Source: Bacteroidota bacterium
GTDB taxonomy: Bacteria; Bacteroidota; Bacteroidia; UBA7662; CANHCV01
Length of the DNA stretch: 55,299 nt
Direction: 5' to 3'
Assembly (NCBI GenBank): GCA_947459245.1
Contig: CANHCV010000010.1
Span: 1 to 55,299 of the forward strand
Under the pieces are notes generated by a model. That model was given only the letters and a program-made list of their open reading frames with translations, ran no database searches and had not been told where the DNA came from. Position numbers and translations under genes: made by a program. Positions within the stretch are counted from its first letter, which is position 1. Each line of letters opens with the position of its first letter. This document shows positions 8,206 to 16,478 of the stretch, piece by piece.

Positions 8206-8460
8206 TTATCCCAAACGGTTAATGTGTTTTGCTAACCTGGATTTCAAGTTAGAAGCTTTGTTTTTGTGGATAATGTTACGCTTCGCCAAACGGTCGATGT
8301 GCGAAACTACAGTTGGCAACAATTCTACCGCTGCTCCTTTTTCTTTCATCAAACGCAAGCGCTTGATCAAGGTGCGGGTTGTTTTGTGCTGATAGCGGTT
8401 ACGCAGACGACGTACCGCATTTTGACGAATTCTCTTAAGTGCTGATTTATGATTAGCCAT
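8206..8460 (-). CDS. rpsT: 30S ribosomal protein S20
   Basis: 84 residues, strongly basic and helical: MANHKSALKRIRQNAVRRLRN is the standard S20 start, and NIIHKNKASNLKSRL is the conserved C-terminal half. S20 binds 16S rRNA early in 30S assembly. Length is usual. It has its own promoter upstream (8482-8513) and terminator downstream, so it is a single-gene transcript. Confidence 0.98.
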   Translation of the reverse strand: MANHKSALKRIRQNAVRRLRNRYQHKTTRTLIKRLRLMKEKGAAVELLPTVVSHIDRLAKRNIIHKNKASNLKSRLAKHINRLG

Positions 8461-8481
8461 AGTTGCTTTTCAATTGGAACG

Positions 8482-8513
8482 CAAAGATAACTGCAAAACA
8501 ATCATCTTTCAAA
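8482..8513 (-). promoter_or_regulatory. Promoter of rpsT
   Basis: On the minus strand TTTG (8513-8510) is followed after 20 bases by TATCTTTG (8489-8482), a near-ideal Bacteroidota promoter, 21 bases before the start codon. Confidence 0.8.
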
Positions 8514-8554
8514 GCGTTTCCCAATTCTTTTTTCAAATTTCTTCAATTTGTTCC

Positions 8555-8583
8555 TTGAACGCCTAAAAATACCGCTATTTTCG
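8555..8583 (+). promoter_or_regulatory. Promoter of the threonine aldolase gene
   Basis: TTG (8555-8557) and TATTTTCG (8576-8583) are spaced by 18 bases. Only four bases (CATC) separate the element from the ATG at 8588, so the mRNA would start at or very near the start codon. Confidence 0.6.
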
Positions 8584-8587
8584 CATC

Positions 8588-9613
8588 ATGCAAATTGATT
8601 TTAGAAGCGATACCGTTACGCAGCCAACTTCCAACATGAAAGAATTCATGTTCCAAGCGCCGTTGGGCGATGACGTTTTCGGGGAAGATCCCTCGATCGT
8701 TGAACTGGAGAAAGCAACGGCTCAACGTTTCAACCACGAAGCTGGGCTTTTTTGTCCTTCCGGAACCATGACCAATCAGATTGCCTTGGCGGTTCACACG
8801 CGGCCACGAGAAGAAGTCATCTGCCATAAAAATTCCCACATTTATTTGTACGAAGGCGGTGGCCCTGCCTTTCTCTCATCGGTTTCCCTCCGGTTGTTGG
8901 AAGGCGATTACGGCCGAATTACAGTAGATTCCATTGAAGAAAACATCAATCCAGAAAACGTACATTTCCCCAGAACTCGTTTGGTTTCTTTGGAAAATAC
9001 CATGAACAAAGGAGGTGGAAGTTGTTACGATTTGGAAGAAATCAGACAAATCAGGAAATTGTGTCAAAAACATGGCCTTTCCCTGCATTTGGATGGCGCC
9101 AGGGTTTTCAATGCCTGCATCGCAAAAGGATATTCACCTCAAGAACTTGGACAAGAATTCGACAGCATTTCCATTTGTTTCTCGAAAGGATTGGGCGCTC
9201 CGGTTGGTTCGGTTTTGGTTGGGAGCGAAGCCTTCATCCACGAAGCACGGCGCGTTCGAAAAGTTTTAGGTGGTGGAATGAGGCAAGCGGGGATTTTGGC
9301 TTCGGCGGCCTACTATGCCTTGAATCACCACGTAGATCGATTAGCAGAAGACCATCGAAGAAGCAAAGAAATGGGGGAAGTACTCAAGCAATGCAATTGG
9401 ATTCAGTTCCTTTACCCCATTGAAACAAACATCATCATTTTTGAGGTCATCTCTCCGTATTCAGGCGCTCAGATCATCGAACAGCTTTCAGCATTGGGCA
9501 TTCGTTGCGCCGGGTTCGGGAAATCCCATGTTCGATTGGTTTACCATTTGGATATTTCCGAAGAACAGCACCAAAAAGCCATGAATTTGTTTCAAACATT
9601 TGTTCCTCGATGA
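8588..9613 (+). CDS. ltaE: Low-specificity L-threonine aldolase
   Basis: 341 residues, fold-type I PLP enzyme that splits L-threonine (or allo-threonine) into glycine and acetaldehyde. Diagnostic segments: FRSDTVTQPT and GDDVFGEDPS at the N-terminus, LENTMNKGGG, HLDGARVFNA (aspartate contacting PLP) and SICFSKGLGAPVGS, whose lysine forms the Schiff base. Length is usual. Its stop overlaps the lipoate ligase start (ATGA), so the two are translationally coupled although their pathways differ. Confidence 0.95.
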   Translation: MQIDFRSDTVTQPTSNMKEFMFQAPLGDDVFGEDPSIVELEKATAQRFNHEAGLFCPSGTMTNQIALAVHTRPREEVICHKNSHIYLYEGGGPAFLSSVSLRLLEGDYGRITVDSIEENINPENVHFPRTRLVSLENTMNKGGGSCYDLEEIRQIRKLCQKHGLSLHLDGARVFNACIAKGYSPQELGQEFDSISICFSKGLGAPVGSVLVGSEAFIHEARRVRKVLGGGMRQAGILASAAYYALNHHVDRLAEDHRRSKEMGEVLKQCNWIQFLYPIETNIIIFEVISPYSGAQIIEQLSALGIRCAGFGKSHVRLVYHLDISEEQHQKAMNLFQTFVPR

Positions 9614-10545
9614 AGTGGAAATTCCACTTTTCAAGATCAACGAGTCCATTTGAAAATCTGGCCCTTGAAAATCTTTGGCTTGAAGAAGCCTTGGAAGATC
9701 CTGTTTTTTTGGGCTATTTCAATGCTCCCTGTGCCGTGATCGGGAAAAACCAAAACTTATTTCAGGAATTAAATCTGCCCTATTTCTACGAAAATCATTT
9801 GCCCATCGTTCGCAGAACTTCGGGCGGTGGAACGGTTTATCATGATTTGGGCTGTTTAAACCTTTCATTCATTACTCCTCACCGCACCGATTGGGTTGGC
9901 AAATGGGATTTTTTCTTCGAACCCATGATTTCGTTTCTTCAATCCAAAGGATTTAACGCATTCACCAACCCCAGGAATTCCTTGATGGTGAACGAGAAGA
10001 AAGTTGGTGGTTCGGCCCAGAAGGTGAGCAGAGGAAGAATGATCAGCCATTGCTCCTTGCTTTTTCACACCAATTTATTCGCGTTGGAAAATGCTTTGGC
10101 CGTTTCCGATCACATTGAAAGCAACGCATCACTTTCGGTTCGAGCAAATGTGATGAATTTAGAATCTACAAAACTCTTCCCGGAGCATTCCGAAGAAATT
10201 TTCCATCAAATCAAATCCATTTATGAAGAGCATTGGGGGAATTTCGAAGAAGTTCCGCAGCTTCCCGAATCGGAAAAATGGAGGTGCAAGATCAAAGAAT
10301 TGGAGGGGGCCGAATGGAGGTTCGGGAGAAATCCTGCATTCACGTTGGTGTTGGAAAACCGACTTAAAATTCATTCCAAAGGGAACGGGATCATCCATGC
10401 TTTGATTTACGAGGACCAACAGTGGGATGTTCATTTATCACCATTTCAAGAGAACAACTTTGCTGGCATTCCAAACGAATTTCATCATGTACTCAAAGAA
10501 GTGCTGCAGAAGTGGAGAATTCATTTGGATTTGGAAAAATCTTGA
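9610..10545 (+). CDS. lplA: Lipoate--protein ligase family protein
   Basis: 311 residues from the ATG overlapping the aldolase stop; the ORF-track start at 9505 lies inside that gene. LplA/LplJ-like: RRTSGGGTVYHDLGCLN is the lipoyl-binding loop and KKVGGSAQKVSRGRMISHCS contains the catalytic lysine (GSAQK). A C-terminal accessory region is present, as in ligases that use free lipoate plus ATP to modify E2 and H-protein domains. Scavenging ligase is favoured over octanoyltransferase, though the families are close. Confidence 0.92.
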   Translation: MKWKFHFSRSTSPFENLALENLWLEEALEDPVFLGYFNAPCAVIGKNQNLFQELNLPYFYENHLPIVRRTSGGGTVYHDLGCLNLSFITPHRTDWVGKWDFFFEPMISFLQSKGFNAFTNPRNSLMVNEKKVGGSAQKVSRGRMISHCSLLFHTNLFALENALAVSDHIESNASLSVRANVMNLESTKLFPEHSEEIFHQIKSIYEEHWGNFEEVPQLPESEKWRCKIKELEGAEWRFGRNPAFTLVLENRLKIHSKGNGIIHALIYEDQQWDVHLSPFQENNFAGIPNEFHHVLKEVLQKWRIHLDLEKS

Positions 10546-10563
10546 TGAAAATTTGCAATCCCA

Positions 10564-10779
10564 ATGAAAACCATTACTGTAAAAATTCCTTTGTCATTCG
10601 ACTCCGATTTGATGAGTGTCAATGAAATCGATTTCGAACAAATCCAATCAAAACTTCCCGAAGGACAAACCATCCACAAGGATCCCTTGTTGTTCAAACA
10701 AGATGGAGACCAGATCATGGTCACTTTTTTGGTTGTTGAAAAAGCTGGAAAAGCCGGATTCTTAGCTTCAAAAAGATGA
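10564..10779 (+). CDS. Small hypothetical protein
   Basis: 71 residues, no signal peptide or membrane segment, and not recognised. The sequence alternates short beta-like stretches (MKTITVKIPLSF, QIMVTFLVVEK) with acidic loops. It sits 18 bases after the lipoate ligase and its stop overlaps the ccmB start (ATGA), so it belongs to the operon and is probably real. A role near cytochrome c maturation is only positional. Confidence 0.7.
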   Translation: MKTITVKIPLSFDSDLMSVNEIDFEQIQSKLPEGQTIHKDPLLFKQDGDQIMVTFLVVEKAGKAGFLASKR

Positions 10780-11432
10780 TAATTCAAGAAGTAAAACAAT
10801 TGTTACGCAAAGAATGGACCGTGGAATGGCGTCAGAAATATGCCATTCAAGGTGTTTTCTGGTACAGTTTAACCGTTGTTTTCTTGTGTTATCTTGCCTT
10901 TGGAAGTTTAAAACCATTTGTTTGGCTTTCTTTATTTTGGATCCTTAGTTTATTTACTGCTGTGAATGCCATTACCAAAAGTTTTGTTGGAGAAAGCAAA
11001 GGGGGAATGGCTTATTTCTACACGTTGTTCAGTAGCAAAAGTGTTTTGGCGGCCAAAATCATTTACCATTGGATGCTTTCTTTATTTCTGTCGTTGGTTC
11101 TTTTAGGGTTTTACAGTTTGCTTTTGGGATCTCCGGTTCAGAAATATGACTTATTTTTTACCGGGATATTTTTAGGGAATACTGGGCTAGCGGTGGCGCT
11201 TACTTTTTTAAGTGCAATTAGCCATAAAGCACGTTCTGGAGCATCTGTAATGGCTGTTTTGAGTTTTCCGGTTTTAATTCCCACCATCCTTTTGGGGATA
11301 AAAATTTCAAAAATGGGAATGGATGGCTTACCATGGAGCACAGCTACGCATGAAATGGGTCAACTTTCGGGCATTATTTTATTAACGGGGGCACTTTCTT
11401 TTTTGCTGTTTCCTTACCTTTGGCGCGATTAA
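10776..11432 (+). CDS. ccmB: Heme exporter protein CcmB
   Basis: 218 residues with six hydrophobic segments, the membrane subunit of the CcmAB ABC transporter used in system I cytochrome c maturation. Family features include the N-terminal LLRKEWTVEWRQKYAIQG just before the first helix and KSFVGESKGGMAYFYTLFSS after the second. It is followed directly by ccmC and ccmD; the ATPase CcmA is not in this window and must be encoded elsewhere. Confidence 0.93.
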   Translation: MIIQEVKQLLRKEWTVEWRQKYAIQGVFWYSLTVVFLCYLAFGSLKPFVWLSLFWILSLFTAVNAITKSFVGESKGGMAYFYTLFSSKSVLAAKIIYHWMLSLFLSLVLLGFYSLLLGSPVQKYDLFFTGIFLGNTGLAVALTFLSAISHKARSGASVMAVLSFPVLIPTILLGIKISKMGMDGLPWSTATHEMGQLSGIILLTGALSFLLFPYLWRD

Positions 11433-11439
11433 CTTGGAT

Positions 11440-12162
11440 ATGGGTTCAAAAACGTTTGTTCAGAAAGTAGTTGGGGCTAAAAAAATGCACCTGGTTTATC
11501 GGATCATTGCCGTGGTCTTTTTGGTTTACGCTTTTACATGGGGCTTGATTGGCCCAGTTCCCGCGAAACCAAATTTGGAAGAAACCATTCGCAATTTGTA
11601 TTACCATGTACCCATGTGGTTCGGTTTGGTTTTATTGGCATTTTGCTCCTTTCTTTTTTCGGTTTTTTACTTGTTAAAAGGAGAATCAGAAGCCGATCAA
11701 TTGGCCGAATCATTTGCTCTTACATCAACCGTTTTTGGTGTTTTGGGATTTGCAACCGGAATGTTGTGGGCGCAATACACCTGGGGAAATTGGTGGGCAG
11801 GTGATGTGAAACAAATCTGCGCTTTAGCCTCCATTCTGGTTTATGGTGCCTATTTTGTATTGAGAAATGCCATTGCCGAACAACAACAACGAGCTCGAGT
11901 GGCTGCCGTTTATAACATTTTGGCTTTTTTCTCCCTCATCCCACTCCTATTCATCATCCCTCGAAACGCCGAGTTTTCCTTGCACCCAGGTGGTCAGGGT
12001 TCAGGTGCGGTTGGAAATCCAGCTTTTAACAAATACGACCTCGACAACCGCATGAGGCTGGTTTTTTGGCCAGCTATTTTCGGCTGGTTCTCATTAGGAC
12101 TGTGGATGACCCATCAATATTTCCGAATCAAGGTTTTGGAAATTAAAAAAATGCTTTCATGA
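11440..12162 (+). CDS. ccmC: Cytochrome c biogenesis protein CcmC (heme handling)
   Basis: 240 residues, six predicted membrane helices. The tryptophan-rich heme loop characteristic of the CcmC/CcmF/CcsA family is seen as YTWGNWWAGDVKQ, slightly diverged from the usual WGxxWxWD pattern. Conserved histidines flank it (LYYHVPMW before; SLHPGGQG after). CcmC loads heme onto CcmE on the periplasmic side. The ORF-track start is a TTG at 11434; the ATG at 11440 is preferred. The stop overlaps ccmD (ATGA). Confidence 0.92.
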   Translation: MGSKTFVQKVVGAKKMHLVYRIIAVVFLVYAFTWGLIGPVPAKPNLEETIRNLYYHVPMWFGLVLLAFCSFLFSVFYLLKGESEADQLAESFALTSTVFGVLGFATGMLWAQYTWGNWWAGDVKQICALASILVYGAYFVLRNAIAEQQQRARVAAVYNILAFFSLIPLLFIIPRNAEFSLHPGGQGSGAVGNPAFNKYDLDNRMRLVFWPAIFGWFSLGLWMTHQYFRIKVLEIKKMLS

Positions 12163-12374
12163 CAAACAAAATGACCAAAAAACTCTTTCTATCCTTGATA
12201 TTCTCCATTTTCGCATGGATGACTTCAAGTGCTCAAGAACCTCAAATGGCCGATCAATTTAGAAAAGAAGGGAAAATATATGTTGTTATCGGAGTGATTC
12301 TCATTATTTTTGCCGGCCTAGTAGCCTTTTTGGTGTACTTAGACAGAAAATTAACCAAACTCGAAAAGAAATAA
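12159..12374 (+). CDS. ccmD: CcmD family small membrane protein
   Basis: 71 residues: an N-terminal signal-like helix (KLFLSLIFSIFAWMTSSAQ) and one membrane helix (VVIGVILIIFAGLVAFLVYLDRKL) with a lysine-rich tail. Position directly after ccmC and the helix-then-basic-tail layout fit Bacteroidota CcmD-like proteins, which stabilise the CcmABC-heme-CcmE complex. The family is weakly conserved, so assignment rests mostly on context. Confidence 0.8.
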   Translation: MTNKMTKKLFLSLIFSIFAWMTSSAQEPQMADQFRKEGKIYVVIGVILIIFAGLVAFLVYLDRKLTKLEKK

Positions 12375-12384
12375 TTCATCTATT

Positions 12385-13794
12385 ATGGCACACAGCTTTT
12401 ACCAAGATGTGATGAGAAACTTTGAAAAAGCAACCAAGTTTCTCCCCTATTCTGAAGGCCTTATGGCTACCATCAAAGAATGCAATAGCGTTTACAAAAT
12501 GTCATTCCCCGTTAAAGACGACGAAGGAAAGATTCAGTTAATCGAAGCTTACCGAGTAGAACACTCTCACCATAAACTACCTACTAAAGGTGGTATCCGT
12601 TACGCAGATAACGTAGATCAAGATGAGGTAATGGCTCTTGCAGCTTTGATGACGTTCAAATGTGCTGTTGTTGATGTTCCTTTCGGAGGTGCAAAAGGAG
12701 CCGTTAAAATCAATTCCCGCACCACTTCAGTTCCAATGCTCGAGCGAGTAACTCGCCGTTACGCCATGGAATTGATCAAAAAGAATTTCATCGGTCCTGG
12801 GATCGACGTACCTGCTCCCGATTATGGAACAGGACCTCGCGAAATGAGTTGGATTGTTGACACGTATTCTTCCATTAAAGATGGAGAATTGGATGCTCTT
12901 GGCTGTGTTACAGGAAAACCTGTTGGACAAGGAGGAATCCAAGGACGCACCGAAGCAACCGGATTGGGTGTTTTCTACGGAATGCGTGAAGTATGTAATT
13001 TCGAAGAAGACATGACCGCTCTTGGCCTTACCAAAGGAATTGAAGGAAAAACAACCGTTATTCAAGGCTTGGGCAATGTTGGATACCATACTGCGAAATT
13101 TTTCGCTGAAGGTGGAGCAAAAATTGTAGCCATTGCCGAATATGAAGGTGCTATTTACAACGAAAATGGATTGGATTACGAAGCCGTTTTCCAACATAGA
13201 AAAGCAACCGGAAGTTTATTGAACTTCCCCGGTGCTACCAACTTAGAAAATTCAAATGCCGCTTTGGAATTGGAATGCGATATTCTTATCCCCGCTGCAT
13301 TGGAAAACCAAATTACCGCTGAAAACGCTTCCCGAATCAAAGCAAAAATGATCGGTGAGGCAGCAAATGGTCCTGTTTCTGCAGATGCTGAACCCATTTT
13401 GGCCCAAAAAGGAATCATTGTTGTTCCCGACATGTATTTGAACGCCGGCGGTGTTACCGTATCGTATTTCGAGTGGTTGAAAAACCTCAGTCACGTACGT
13501 TTCGGACGATTAACCAAACGCTTCGAAGAAAACAGTGCGAACGATATCCTTAAAATGGTTGAAGAAATGACCGGTAAAAAAGCTACTGACGTTCAAAGAA
13601 AAACCATCATTCAAGGGGCAGGAGAAAAAGATTTGGTTTATTCCGGTTTGGAAGAAACCATGATCAATGCCTACCACGAAATTCGCCATACCTACAAATC
13701 TACCCAAGGATGTCCTGATTTAAGAACAGCTGCTTTCATGGTAGCCGTGAAAAAAATTGCGACTTCCTATGAATTGCTGGGCATTTTCCCTTGA
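12385..13794 (+). CDS. Glu/Leu/Phe/Val dehydrogenase (glutamate dehydrogenase type)
   Basis: 469 residues. The dimerisation domain carries PTKGGIRYADNV and KCAVVDVPFGGAKGAVKIN, which hold the substrate and catalytic lysines. The nucleotide domain has the Rossmann glycine motif QGLGNVGYHTAKF (near 220) followed by the acidic end IVAIAEYEG. The enzyme interconverts glutamate with 2-oxoglutarate and ammonia; coenzyme preference cannot be fixed by eye, although the acidic residues after the glycine loop lean toward NAD. Ten bases after ccmD, followed by a clear terminator. Confidence 0.95.
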   Translation: MAHSFYQDVMRNFEKATKFLPYSEGLMATIKECNSVYKMSFPVKDDEGKIQLIEAYRVEHSHHKLPTKGGIRYADNVDQDEVMALAALMTFKCAVVDVPFGGAKGAVKINSRTTSVPMLERVTRRYAMELIKKNFIGPGIDVPAPDYGTGPREMSWIVDTYSSIKDGELDALGCVTGKPVGQGGIQGRTEATGLGVFYGMREVCNFEEDMTALGLTKGIEGKTTVIQGLGNVGYHTAKFFAEGGAKIVAIAEYEGAIYNENGLDYEAVFQHRKATGSLLNFPGATNLENSNAALELECDILIPAALENQITAENASRIKAKMIGEAANGPVSADAEPILAQKGIIVVPDMYLNAGGVTVSYFEWLKNLSHVRFGRLTKRFEENSANDILKMVEEMTGKKATDVQRKTIIQGAGEKDLVYSGLEETMINAYHEIRHTYKSTQGCPDLRTAAFMVAVKKIATSYELLGIFP

Positions 13795-13814
13795 TGATCA
13801 AGAAATAAACACAC

Positions 13815-13843
13815 AAAGCCTCAAGAAATTGGGGCTTTTTTTA
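13815..13843 (+). terminator. Rho-independent terminator after glutamate dehydrogenase
   Basis: AAAGCCTC - AAGAAATT - GGGGCTTT forms a stem followed by a run of T. Confidence 0.85.
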
Positions 13844-13854
13844 TTTCTAAAAGG

Positions 13855-13886
13855 GTTGGACTTATGTGGATAAGTTCCTATCTTTG
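13855..13886 (+). promoter_or_regulatory. Promoter of rpsA
   Basis: GTTG (13855-13858) and TATCTTTG (13879-13886), spaced 20 bases, match the Bacteroidota promoter. It gives a short leader of about 30-35 bases before the rpsA start. Confidence 0.75.
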
Positions 13887-13925
13887 CGACCGCTTCTAAT
13901 GAGGCAAGAAAGGAATTTTTAATGA

Positions 13926-15884
13926 ATGTCAGTAGAAAATCAAAATGACAAGGAATTGGAACAGGTTGTTTCCAATGCCACTGAAGCCACAGCTTCAACT
14001 GCTCCCACCCATTCTGAGGTAAAGGAACCCCTCAAAATGGAATCTCCCAAGTTCCAAGCTCCTACACAAGGTGATTTCGATTGGGATTCCGACTATCGTG
14101 GTCAGAATCACTATTCCATCAACGATCGCGAGAAGTTCGAAAAAATGTACGAAGGTTCGGTATCTTCACTTAACACAGGTGAAATTGTACCAGGAACCAT
14201 CGTATCAGTTGGCGAACGCGACGTGGTTGTTAACGTAGGATTCAAGTCAGACGGTCTTATTCCTTTGAATGAGTTCCGCGACATGGAAGAAATCAAAATC
14301 GGCGAAGTTGTCGATGTTTTGATTATCTCTCCAGAAAACAAAGACGGTCATTTGGTACTTTCTCGCCGCAATGCCCGCTTGTTGAAATCTTGGGAGCGCA
14401 TCAAACACGCCCATGCGAACGACGAGATCATCACTGGTCGTGTTCGTACTCGTACCAAAGGCGGTTTGGTGGTGGAAGTGGAAGGCATCGAAACCTTCTT
14501 ACCCGGTTCACAAATCGATATCAAACCCATTCGCGATTACGACCAATACGTGGGCAAAACCATGGAGTTCAAGGTTGTAAAAGTGAACGAAGTATTGCGC
14601 AATGCCGTAGTTTCTCACAAAGTATTGATCGAGAACGACTTGGAAGCTCAGAAAATGGAGATCATTTCTCGATTGGAAAAAGGCCAAGTTCTCGAAGGTG
14701 TTGTGAAAAACATGACCGATTTCGGTGTATTCATCGATCTTGGTGGCGTAGACGGTTTGTTGCACATCACCGATATGTCTTGGGGACGTATCAACCACCC
14801 ATCCGATATGGTTTCTTTGGATGAGACCATCCAGGTGGTTGTTCTCGACTTCGACGACGATAAAAAACGCATTTCACTTGGTATGAAGCAATTGCAACCA
14901 CATCCATGGAATTCTCTTCCAGAAGATGTTGTTTCAGGTAGCATCGTAAAAGGTAAAATCGTTACCGTAGCTGATTACGGTTCCTTCTTGGAAATCATGC
15001 CAGGAATCGAAGGTTTGATCCACGTTTCAGAAATGAGCTGGAGCCAACACCTCCGCAATCCTCAAGATTTCCACCAAGTTAACGACGAAGTAGAAGCAGT
15101 AGTTCTTTCCATCGATCGCGAAGAGCGTAAGATGTCTTTGGGCATCAAACAACTTTCCGCAGATCCTTGGATCAACATTGCTGATCGTTTCCCAGTAAAT
15201 TCTAAACACAAAGGAATCGTTCGCAACCTAACCAATTTCGGCTTATTCGTTGAGCTTGGAGAAGGTGTTGACGGATTGGTTCACGTTTCTGATTTGTCTT
15301 GGACCAAGAAAATCAACCACCCATCTGAATTCACCAAAAAAGGTGCTGAATTGGAAGTTGTTGTTCTTGAAATCGATACCGAAAATCGTCGCTTGAGCCT
15401 AGGTCACAAACAATTGGAAGAAAATCCTTGGGATACCTATGAGTCCATCTTCTACGAAGGAAGCACTCACGATGGTAAAGTATTAAGCGTTGAAGATAAA
15501 GGAGCCATTGTTGCTTTGTCTCATGGCCTTGAAGCTTTCTGTCCTAAGAAACACTTGCGTCAGGAAGATGGCAACACCCTTGAAAATGGTGCAACCGTTA
15601 CCTTCAAAGTGATTGAATTCAACAAAGATTCTCGTAAAATCATGGTTTCTCACTCCCGTACTTGGGAAGAAACCAAGGCAGATTCTCACTCTGATGCCTC
15701 TGAAGCTAAAAATGAATTGAAGAAAAAGAAAAAGGTAACAACGGTTGCCGATTCAGGACCTTCAACCATGGGCGAATTGGATGCGCTTTCCGCTTTGAAA
15801 GCACAATTCGATGAAGAAGCAAAAGCAGCTCCAAAAAAAGCTACGAAGAAGAAGGCTGATGCCGAAGATTCTGAAGAAGCTTAA
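13926..15884 (+). CDS. rpsA: 30S ribosomal protein S1
   Basis: 652 residues with six S1/OB RNA-binding repeats at roughly 84-150, 165-235, 250-320, 335-405, 420-495 and 510-580; repeats 3-6 show the classic DFGVFIDLGGVDGLLHITD-type pattern. An acidic N-terminal extension (about 75 residues) and a Lys/Ala-rich tail flank the repeats. S1 carries mRNA to the 30S subunit; this matters here because the window shows few Shine-Dalgarno sequences. Own promoter and terminator. An upstream out-of-frame ATG at 13922 stops after eight codons. Confidence 0.97.
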   Translation: MSVENQNDKELEQVVSNATEATASTAPTHSEVKEPLKMESPKFQAPTQGDFDWDSDYRGQNHYSINDREKFEKMYEGSVSSLNTGEIVPGTIVSVGERDVVVNVGFKSDGLIPLNEFRDMEEIKIGEVVDVLIISPENKDGHLVLSRRNARLLKSWERIKHAHANDEIITGRVRTRTKGGLVVEVEGIETFLPGSQIDIKPIRDYDQYVGKTMEFKVVKVNEVLRNAVVSHKVLIENDLEAQKMEIISRLEKGQVLEGVVKNMTDFGVFIDLGGVDGLLHITDMSWGRINHPSDMVSLDETIQVVVLDFDDDKKRISLGMKQLQPHPWNSLPEDVVSGSIVKGKIVTVADYGSFLEIMPGIEGLIHVSEMSWSQHLRNPQDFHQVNDEVEAVVLSIDREERKMSLGIKQLSADPWINIADRFPVNSKHKGIVRNLTNFGLFVELGEGVDGLVHVSDLSWTKKINHPSEFTKKGAELEVVVLEIDTENRRLSLGHKQLEENPWDTYESIFYEGSTHDGKVLSVEDKGAIVALSHGLEAFCPKKHLRQEDGNTLENGATVTFKVIEFNKDSRKIMVSHSRTWEETKADSHSDASEAKNELKKKKKVTTVADSGPSTMGELDALSALKAQFDEEAKAAPKKATKKKADAEDSEEA

Positions 15885-15890
15885 TTCTAA

Positions 15891-15921
15891 AAACCTCTCG
15901 AAAATCGAGAGGTTTTTTTTT
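15891..15921 (+). terminator. Rho-independent terminator after rpsA
   Basis: AAACCTCTCG - AAAAT - CGAGAGGTTT, a perfect 10-bp stem followed by seven further T residues. Confidence 0.95.
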
Positions 15922-15928
15922 ATGTTTG
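15921..15928 (+). promoter_or_regulatory. Promoter element of pyrR-pyrB
   Basis: TATGTTTG matches TAnnTTTG, ten bases before the pyrR ATG and touching the T-run of the rpsA terminator. The -33 position would fall inside the terminator stem and is not a good TTTG. Confidence 0.5.
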
Positions 15929-15938
15929 CATTTGATTC

Positions 15939-16478
15939 ATGAATCCAAAAATCATTCTAAACCCTACCCAAATCAGCCTGATTATTCAGCGATTGATTGC
16001 TCAAATTCTGGAACGACACCCCGATTACCAGAATGTTGTTCTTGTTGGTCTCCAACCTCGAGGCAGTATTTTCGCGCGGCAATTGCATTTTGCCTTGCAA
16101 GAAAAAGTTGGTTTCTCATTTCCCTATGGCGAACTGGATGTAACGTTTCACCGGGATGATTTCAGGCAACACTCAGGAGGTTTGATTCCTTCGAAAACGG
16201 ATATTCCATTTTTGATGGAGGGGAAAAAAGTCATTCTAATCGATGATGTTCTCTTTACCGGTCGAACCATCCGTTCTGGATTGGATGCCCTTATCGATTT
16301 TGGACGCCCTGAATCCGTTGAATTATTGGTCTTGATCGACCGCAATAAATCGCGACAATTTCCCATTGAGGCCGACTATTGCGGACTAAAAGTTGATACC
16401 GTACGTTCCCAAAAAGTTAAAGTAGTTTGGCATCCCCAATCCGAAGTTCATATTTTTAATCCCGAATTAGATGCTTAG
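15939..16478 (+). CDS. pyrR: PyrR family phosphoribosyltransferase / pyrimidine regulator
   Basis: 179 residues, type I PRTase fold. The PRPP loop reads VILIDDVLFTGRTIRSGLDA (about 98-117), and VGLQPRGSIFARQL is the family's early loop; both match PyrR/UPRTase proteins. PyrR binds pyr mRNA in Gram-positives and can make UMP from uracil; in Bacteroidota the regulatory role is less certain. It overlaps pyrB by 8 bases, so the pair forms an operon. I see no PyrR-binding attenuator upstream. Length is usual. Confidence 0.93.
   Translation: MNPKIILNPTQISLIIQRLIAQILERHPDYQNVVLVGLQPRGSIFARQLHFALQEKVGFSFPYGELDVTFHRDDFRQHSGGLIPSKTDIPFLMEGKKVILIDDVLFTGRTIRSGLDALIDFGRPESVELLVLIDRNKSRQFPIEADYCGLKVDTVRSQKVKVVWHPQSEVHIFNPELDA

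Noticed and set aside
12727-13197. 156-residue minus-strand ORF inside glutamate dehydrogenase
   Set aside because: Shadow of a highly conserved gene; composition is not protein-like and there is no promoter.
14390-14824. 144-residue plus-strand ORF inside rpsA
   Set aside because: Out-of-frame reading of the S1 repeats, very rich in Arg/Ser.
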